Position numbers and translations under genes: made by a program. Shown in pieces: positions 60,043-64,000 of a stretch of DNA of 64,000 nt (position 1 is the stretch's first letter; every line of letters starts with the position of its first letter). The stretch is from contig NZ_JQLI01000008.1 in the NCBI RefSeq assembly GCF_000744095.1, positions 4,092,001-4,156,000 of the forward strand, read 5' to 3'. Below the pieces are notes generated by a model that worked only from the letters and a program-made list of their open reading frames with translations, searched no databases and was not told the origin of the DNA. Origin of the DNA: Cupriavidus necator A5-1 (GTDB lineage Bacteria > Pseudomonadota > Gammaproteobacteria > Burkholderiales > Burkholderiaceae).

Positions 60043-60066
60043 AAAAGCCGGGCAAGCCCGGCTTTT
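60043..60066 (-). terminator. Intrinsic terminator after maeB
   Basis: AAAAGCCGGGC and GCCCGGCTTTT form an 11-base stem about an AA loop; the A-run at 60041-60046 gives a T-run on the minus strand. It starts 23 bases after the maeB stop. Confidence 0.88.
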
Positions 60067-60089
60067 CGCCACAATTGTGATGCGACGGA

Positions 60090-62417
60090 TTAACGCTTGG
60101 CGGCGGCAGCGTCGACGACGACCAGCGAGGTCATGTTGACGATGCGGCGCACCGTCGCCGACGGCGTCAGGATGTGCACCGGCGCCTTCACGCCCAGCAG
60201 GATCGGCCCGATCGCGACGTTGTTGCCCGCGGCAACCTTGAGCAGGTTGTACGAGATATTGGCCGCATCGATGTTCGGACACACCAGCAGGTTGGCTTCG
60301 CCGTTGAGCGTGCCGTCAGGCACCAGCTGGTCGCGCAGCTTCTGGTCGAGCGCGCTGTCGCCGTGCATTTCGCCGTCGACCTCCAGTTCCGGCGCGCGAT
60401 CGCGCAGGATGGCGAGGGTATCGCGCATCTTGCGGGCCGAAGGCGCCTCGGACGAGCCGAAGTTCGAATGCGACAGCAGCGCGACCTTGGGCTCGATGCC
60501 GAAGCGCTTCAGTTCTTCGGCGGCCATCAGCGTGATCTGGGCCAGTTCTTCGGCGGTCGGGTCGACGTTGACGTGCGTGTCGACCAGGAAGATCTGGCGG
60601 CCCGGCAGCACCAGGCCGTTCATCGCCGCGTAGACCTTGTTGGTGCCGCCCAGCACCTGGTCGATATAACGCAGGTGCGCCGCGGTGTTGCTGACCGTGC
60701 CGCAGATCATGCCGTCGGCCTCGCCCTGCTTGACCAGCATGGCGCCGATCAGCGTGGTGCGGCGGCGCAGTTCCAGCTTGGCGTACTGGGGCGTGATGCC
60801 CTCGCGCGCCATCATGCGGTAATAGGCGTCGGAATAGTCGCGGAAGCGCTCGTCGTGCTCGGGGTTGACCACGGTGAAGTCCACGCCGGGGCGCAGGCGC
60901 AGGCCGAAGCGCTCGATGCGGTGCTGCAGCACGGCCGGGCGGCCGATCAGGATCGGGTTGGCCAGCTTTTCGTCGACGATCACCTGCACCGCGCGCAGCA
61001 CGCGCTCTTCCTCGCCCTCGGCGAAGACGATGCGCTTCCTGTCCATCTCGACCTTGCGCGCGGCGGCGTAGATCGGCTTCATCAGCGTGCCGGAGTGGTA
61101 CACGAACTGCTGCAGCTGCAGGCGGTAGGCGTCCATGTCCTCGATCGGACGGGCGGCCACGCCCGACTTCATCGCGGCTTCCGCCACGGCCGGGGCCACC
61201 TTGACGATCAGGCGCGGATCGAACGGCTTCGGGATCAGGTACTCAGGGCCGAACGACAGGTCCTGGATGCCGTAGGCCGTGGCGACGATGTCGCTCTGCT
61301 CCTGGCGCGCCAGCTCGGCCAGCGCATTGGCCGCGGCGATTTCCATCTCGCGCGTGATGGTGGTGGCGCCGCAATCGAGCGCACCGCGGAAGATGAACGG
61401 GAAGCACAGGACGTTGTTGACCTGGTTCGGGTAGTCGGTACGGCCGGTGGCCATCACGGCGTCCGGGCGCACTTCCTTGACCAGTTCCGGCGCGATTTCC
61501 GGGTTCGGGTTGGCCAGTGCCAGCACCAGCGGCTTGTCGGCCATGCGCTGGACCATGTCCTGCTTGAGCACGCCCGCGGCGGACAGGCCCAGGAAGATGT
61601 CGGCGCCGTCGATCACTTCGGCCAGCTTGCGCTTGTCGGTCTTCTGCGAGAAGCGCGCCTTTTCCGGGTCCATCAGCTCGGTGCGGCCTTCATAGACCAC
61701 GCCGGCCAGGTCGGTCACCCAGATGTTCTCGATCGGCAGGCCGATGTCGACCAGCAGGTCCAGGCAGGCCAGCGCGGCCGCGCCGGCGCCCGAGGCAACC
61801 AGCTTGACCTTTTTGATGTCCTTGCCGACCACCTTCAGGCCGTTGATGATGGCCGCGGCCACCACGATGGCGGTGCCGTGCTGGTCGTCGTGGAAGACGG
61901 GGATCTTCATCTTCTCGCGCAGCTTGCGCTCGACGTAGAAGCATTCCGGTGCCTTGATGTCTTCCAGGTTGATGCCGCCGAAGGTCGGTTCGAGCGCGGC
62001 GATGATCTGGACCAGCTTCTCGGGGTCCTTCTCGTCGACCTCGATATCGAACACATCGATACCGGCAAACTTCTTGAACAGGCCGGCCTTGCCTTCCATC
62101 ACCGGCTTGGAGGCCGCGGCACCGATGTCGCCCAGGCCCAGCACGGCGGTGCCGTTGGTGATCACGGCCACCAGGTTGCCGCGCGCGGTGTAGCGGAAGG
62201 AGTTGGCCTGATCGACAACGATTTCTTCACAAGCTGCGGCCACGCCCGGCGAGTAGGCCAGGGCCAGGTCGCGCTGGTTCGACAGCGGCTTGGTCGGGGT
62301 GACGGAGATCTTGCCGGGGGTCGGAAACTCGTGATACTCGAGCGCCGCTTTGCGCAGCGCCTCACGCTGCTGCTGTTTCAGATCGTCTTGGGACGGGGAC
62401 TGCTGAGGGCTGGTCAT
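60090..62417 (-). CDS. maeB: NADP-dependent malic enzyme with phosphotransacetylase-like domain
   Basis: A 775-residue two-domain protein. The N-terminal malic enzyme half (about residues 1-425) has YSPGVAAACEEI, DIKAPECFYVERKLRE, FHDDQHGTAIVVAAAI and a Rossmann region VASGAGAAALACLDLL. The C-terminal half (about 430-775) resembles phosphate acetyltransferase and is usually a regulatory, acetyl-CoA-sensing domain. It decarboxylates malate to pyruvate with NADP. ATG at 62417 is used; a TTG five codons upstream is unlikely. Its promoter overlaps a perfect palindrome. Confidence 0.95.
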   Translation of the reverse strand: MTSPQQSPSQDDLKQQQREALRKAALEYHEFPTPGKISVTPTKPLSNQRDLALAYSPGVAAACEEIVVDQANSFRYTARGNLVAVITNGTAVLGLGDIGAAASKPVMEGKAGLFKKFAGIDVFDIEVDEKDPEKLVQIIAALEPTFGGINLEDIKAPECFYVERKLREKMKIPVFHDDQHGTAIVVAAAIINGLKVVGKDIKKVKLVASGAGAAALACLDLLVDIGLPIENIWVTDLAGVVYEGRTELMDPEKARFSQKTDKRKLAEVIDGADIFLGLSAAGVLKQDMVQRMADKPLVLALANPNPEIAPELVKEVRPDAVMATGRTDYPNQVNNVLCFPFIFRGALDCGATTITREMEIAAANALAELARQEQSDIVATAYGIQDLSFGPEYLIPKPFDPRLIVKVAPAVAEAAMKSGVAARPIEDMDAYRLQLQQFVYHSGTLMKPIYAAARKVEMDRKRIVFAEGEEERVLRAVQVIVDEKLANPILIGRPAVLQHRIERFGLRLRPGVDFTVVNPEHDERFRDYSDAYYRMMAREGITPQYAKLELRRRTTLIGAMLVKQGEADGMICGTVSNTAAHLRYIDQVLGGTNKVYAAMNGLVLPGRQIFLVDTHVNVDPTAEELAQITLMAAEELKRFGIEPKVALLSHSNFGSSEAPSARKMRDTLAILRDRAPELEVDGEMHGDSALDQKLRDQLVPDGTLNGEANLLVCPNIDAANISYNLLKVAAGNNVAIGPILLGVKAPVHILTPSATVRRIVNMTSLVVVDAAAAKR

Positions 62418-62515
62418 CGGCGCATCTTCCAATCGGTGGAGCCGTCATTGACGTGGCAGGGACGATCGGCGGACCGGCTCCACGTGTCCGCCCTTCTCTT
62501 CCTTTGGAACCCAGC

Positions 62516-62544
62516 ATTTTATATAGTGAAATACTATTTCACAA
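62516..62544 (-). promoter_or_regulatory. maeB promoter overlapped by a GTGAAATA palindrome
   Basis: On the minus strand -35 TTGTGA (62539-62544) and -10 TAAAAT (62516-62521) are exactly 17 bases apart. The palindrome GTGAAATACTATTTCAC (62526-62542), perfect with 8-base arms about one C, covers the spacer and part of the -35, the ideal location for a repressor. The half-site TGAAAT resembles IclR/KdgR-type operators. The leader to maeB would be about 90 bases. Confidence 0.68.
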
Positions 62545-62816
62545 TAAGCCTTTTGCTTGGGGCACCTTTGCGTTTCGGTACAATATGCCCCAACCCGGGT
62601 ACCAATACCAGCAAGCGTAGCGCCGCCCGGCGGATGCAGGGTGAACCGCTGCAGTCATGGCTGTCATGCGCGGCAGTATCTTGCTGAAACGCCGCGGGCG
62701 CCCCATCCTGACGCGCTGCGCGCGCCGCGGTCACCTCACGCTGCATCCTGCAACGTCCCGCGAGCCCGCTCCTGCCTTCCCGTCCGTGCCGGCCGGGCCA
62801 CTCCTAGTCCACAGCG
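62545..62816 (+). promoter_or_regulatory. thiL upstream region
   Basis: A possible promoter for thiL has TTGGGG (62557-62562), 16 bases, then TACAAT (62579-62584), giving a leader of about 225 bases. I looked for a TPP riboswitch (CTGAGA and matching ACC pairs) and did not find one. Open frames here are not conserved by eye. Confidence 0.35.
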
Positions 62817-63797
62817 ATGTCCGACCCTCACCCCGCCCAGCTTTCCGAGTTCGACCTGATCCGCCGTTATTTCACGCGGCCGGTGCGCAAGGCCGCGCTG
62901 GGCGTGGGCGACGACTGCGCGCTGATCGAGGGTCGCCCCGGCCACCACCTGGCCATCAGCACCGACATGCTGGTCAGCGGCCGGCATTTCTTCCCGGACG
63001 TGGCGCCGCGCGCGCTCGGCCACAAGGCGCTGGCCGTGAACCTGTCCGACCTGGCCGCGATGGGCGCCGAGCCGCGCGCCTTCACGCTGGCGCTGGCCCT
63101 GCCTGAGGCCGATCCCGCCTGGCTGGCCGACCTGGCCGAAGGCATGCTGGCGCTGGCGGACGCACATGGCTGCGAGCTGGTCGGCGGCGACACCACGCGC
63201 GGGCCGCTGACGCTGTCGCTGACGGTGTTCGGCGACGTACCGGTGCGCGCCGCGCTGCGGCGCGATGCCGCACGCCCCGGCGACGATATCTGGATTTCTG
63301 GCACGCTCGGCGACGCGCGCCTGGCGCTGGGCGACTGCCGCGGCGAATGGCTGCTGCCCGAGCCCGAGTTCAGCCAGGTCCGCCCCCGCATGGACACGCC
63401 CACCCCGCGCGTGGCGCTCGGCATGGCGCTGCGCGGCGTGGCGCATGCCGCACTCGATATTTCCGACGGGCTGGTCGGCGACCTCGGCCATATCCTGGCG
63501 CGCTCGCAGGTCGGCGCGTTGGTGGACGTCGATGCGCTGCCGCGCTCGGCGGTGCTGGCCAGCCAGCCGGAGCCGATCCAGCGCGAATGCGTGCTGGCCG
63601 GCGGCGATGACTACGAGCTTTGCTTCACTGCCCCGGTGGGCAACCGCGACGCCATCGCCGCGATCAGCGAGCGGCTCGCCCTGCCGCTGGCACGCGTCGG
63701 CACGATCACGCCGGAGCCGGGCCTGCGGCTGGTCGACAGCGCCGGCAACCCCACCCGGTACGAGGGCACCAGCTTCGACCATTTCGCTTCCCCCTGA
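62817..63797 (+). CDS. thiL: Thiamine-monophosphate kinase
   Basis: A 326-residue kinase that makes thiamine diphosphate from the monophosphate. Family motifs are GVGDDCALI, STDMLVSGRHFF, LSDLAAMGAEPRAF, LVGGDTTRGPLTLS and LDISDGLVGDLGHI, plus GGDDYELCFTAP. The N-terminus SEFDLIRRYF is typical. It is divergent from maeB; the 3' neighbour is an unidentified gene rather than the usual pgpA. Confidence 0.96.
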   Translation: MSDPHPAQLSEFDLIRRYFTRPVRKAALGVGDDCALIEGRPGHHLAISTDMLVSGRHFFPDVAPRALGHKALAVNLSDLAAMGAEPRAFTLALALPEADPAWLADLAEGMLALADAHGCELVGGDTTRGPLTLSLTVFGDVPVRAALRRDAARPGDDIWISGTLGDARLALGDCRGEWLLPEPEFSQVRPRMDTPTPRVALGMALRGVAHAALDISDGLVGDLGHILARSQVGALVDVDALPRSAVLASQPEPIQRECVLAGGDDYELCFTAPVGNRDAIAAISERLALPLARVGTITPEPGLRLVDSAGNPTRYEGTSFDHFASP

Positions 63798-63919
63798 CAC
63801 CGGGGCACAGGCGTGTCATGATGCCGGCATCGGCGCGCCGCGCGGGCACGGGAGTCCCGCAACATGCAGCGCAGCCGGCCATAACCATAAGCAGCACCCG
63901 CATCACACGAGCCAAATTG

Positions 63920-64000
63920 ATGTCCACCTTGCCTCCCGGGGCCGCGCCGCGCGACCCCGCCCTGACCCTGGAAGCCGGCCAGACCGTCAAGGTCACGCGC
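63920..64000 (+). CDS. Unidentified protein, 3'-truncated by window edge
   Basis: An ATG 122 bases after thiL opens a frame of at least 27 codons with GC-rich codon use like its neighbours; the visible protein is MSTLPPGAAPRD followed by PALTLEAGQTVKVTR. The last part is reminiscent of short DUF2917-type proteins, but the fragment is too short to assign. It is not obviously pgpA, which often follows thiL. The start has no strong ribosome site. Confidence 0.5.
   Translation, partial: MSTLPPGAAPRDPALTLEAGQTVKVTR

Noticed and set aside
62545..62816. Possible thiamine pyrophosphate riboswitch before thiL
   Set aside because: The long leader is suggestive, but the CTGAGA element and its pairing partners are missing.
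62657..63106. 149-codon plus-strand frame overlapping thiL
   Set aside because: It runs through the thiL start region in another frame, with a composition typical of shadow frames.

Overview
The window is a dense, high-GC stretch of a betaproteobacterial chromosome, most likely Cupriavidus (Burkholderiaceae), with Ralstonia as the close alternative. The strongest pointers are a complete phcBSRQ quorum-sensing operon plus a PhcA-type LysR regulator about 22 kb away, the bamE-dapB-leuS-lptE-holA-proA block beside fur, and the pilT-pilU, yggS-proC and queA-tgt-yajC-secDF blocks. I see no tRNA, rRNA, insertion sequence, prophage or CRISPR array. The species assignment is inference from gene content and protein motifs only.

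Layout. 1-4.3 kb: glycolate oxidase glcD (3' part only), glcE and glcF, with a voltage-gated potassium channel gene between glcD and glcE. 4.3-9.4 kb: LrgA/LrgB-type membrane pair, a glyoxalase-fold protein with a YafY/WYL regulator, glutathione peroxidase, and the twitching-motility ATPases pilU and pilT. 9.5-11.1 kb: yggS and proC, ending in an 85-nt hairpin. 11.2-18.1 kb (minus strand): ubiA, dps, a small membrane protein, katA, oxyR and recG, a peroxide-defence cluster with a shared motif in front of katA and oxyR. 18.3-24.2 kb (plus): queA, tgt, yajC, secD, secF. 24.3-29.2 kb (minus): phcB-phcS-phcR-phcQ, a fatty-acid methyl ester signalling system. 29.5-33.1 kb (minus): two YceI proteins, a cytochrome b561 and purB. 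33.4-35.8 kb: a glutathione S-transferase with a long inverted repeat in its leader, then nudJ-like and mnmA. 36-39.7 kb (plus): split-alpha proton-translocating transhydrogenase pntAA-pntAB-pntB interrupted by panD and by a REP-like repeat pair. 39.8-40.9 kb: an orphan response regulator with an enlarged receiver domain.

40.9-50.6 kb (minus): an RNA methyltransferase, a DsbA-fold isomerase, hemJ, proA, holA, lptE, leuS, dapB and bamE. 50.9-53.3 kb: fur, phcA and a flavin reductase-like gene. 53.4-56.5 kb: gap and tkt. 56.8-58.7 kb: a VOC protein, rsmE and a YidB-type protein. 58.7-59.7 kb (minus): a secreted RNase Sa/barnase-type ribonuclease and its barstar-like inhibitor in a four-base overlap. 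60.1-63.8 kb: maeB, with a palindromic operator inside its promoter, and divergent thiL. A truncated unknown gene ends the window.

Most of the window is conserved core genome. The parts most worth a second look are the phc system, the RNase-barstar pair, the maeB operator, the OxyR-type motif pair, and several long intergenic inverted repeats. I did not find a clearly new multi-gene system.
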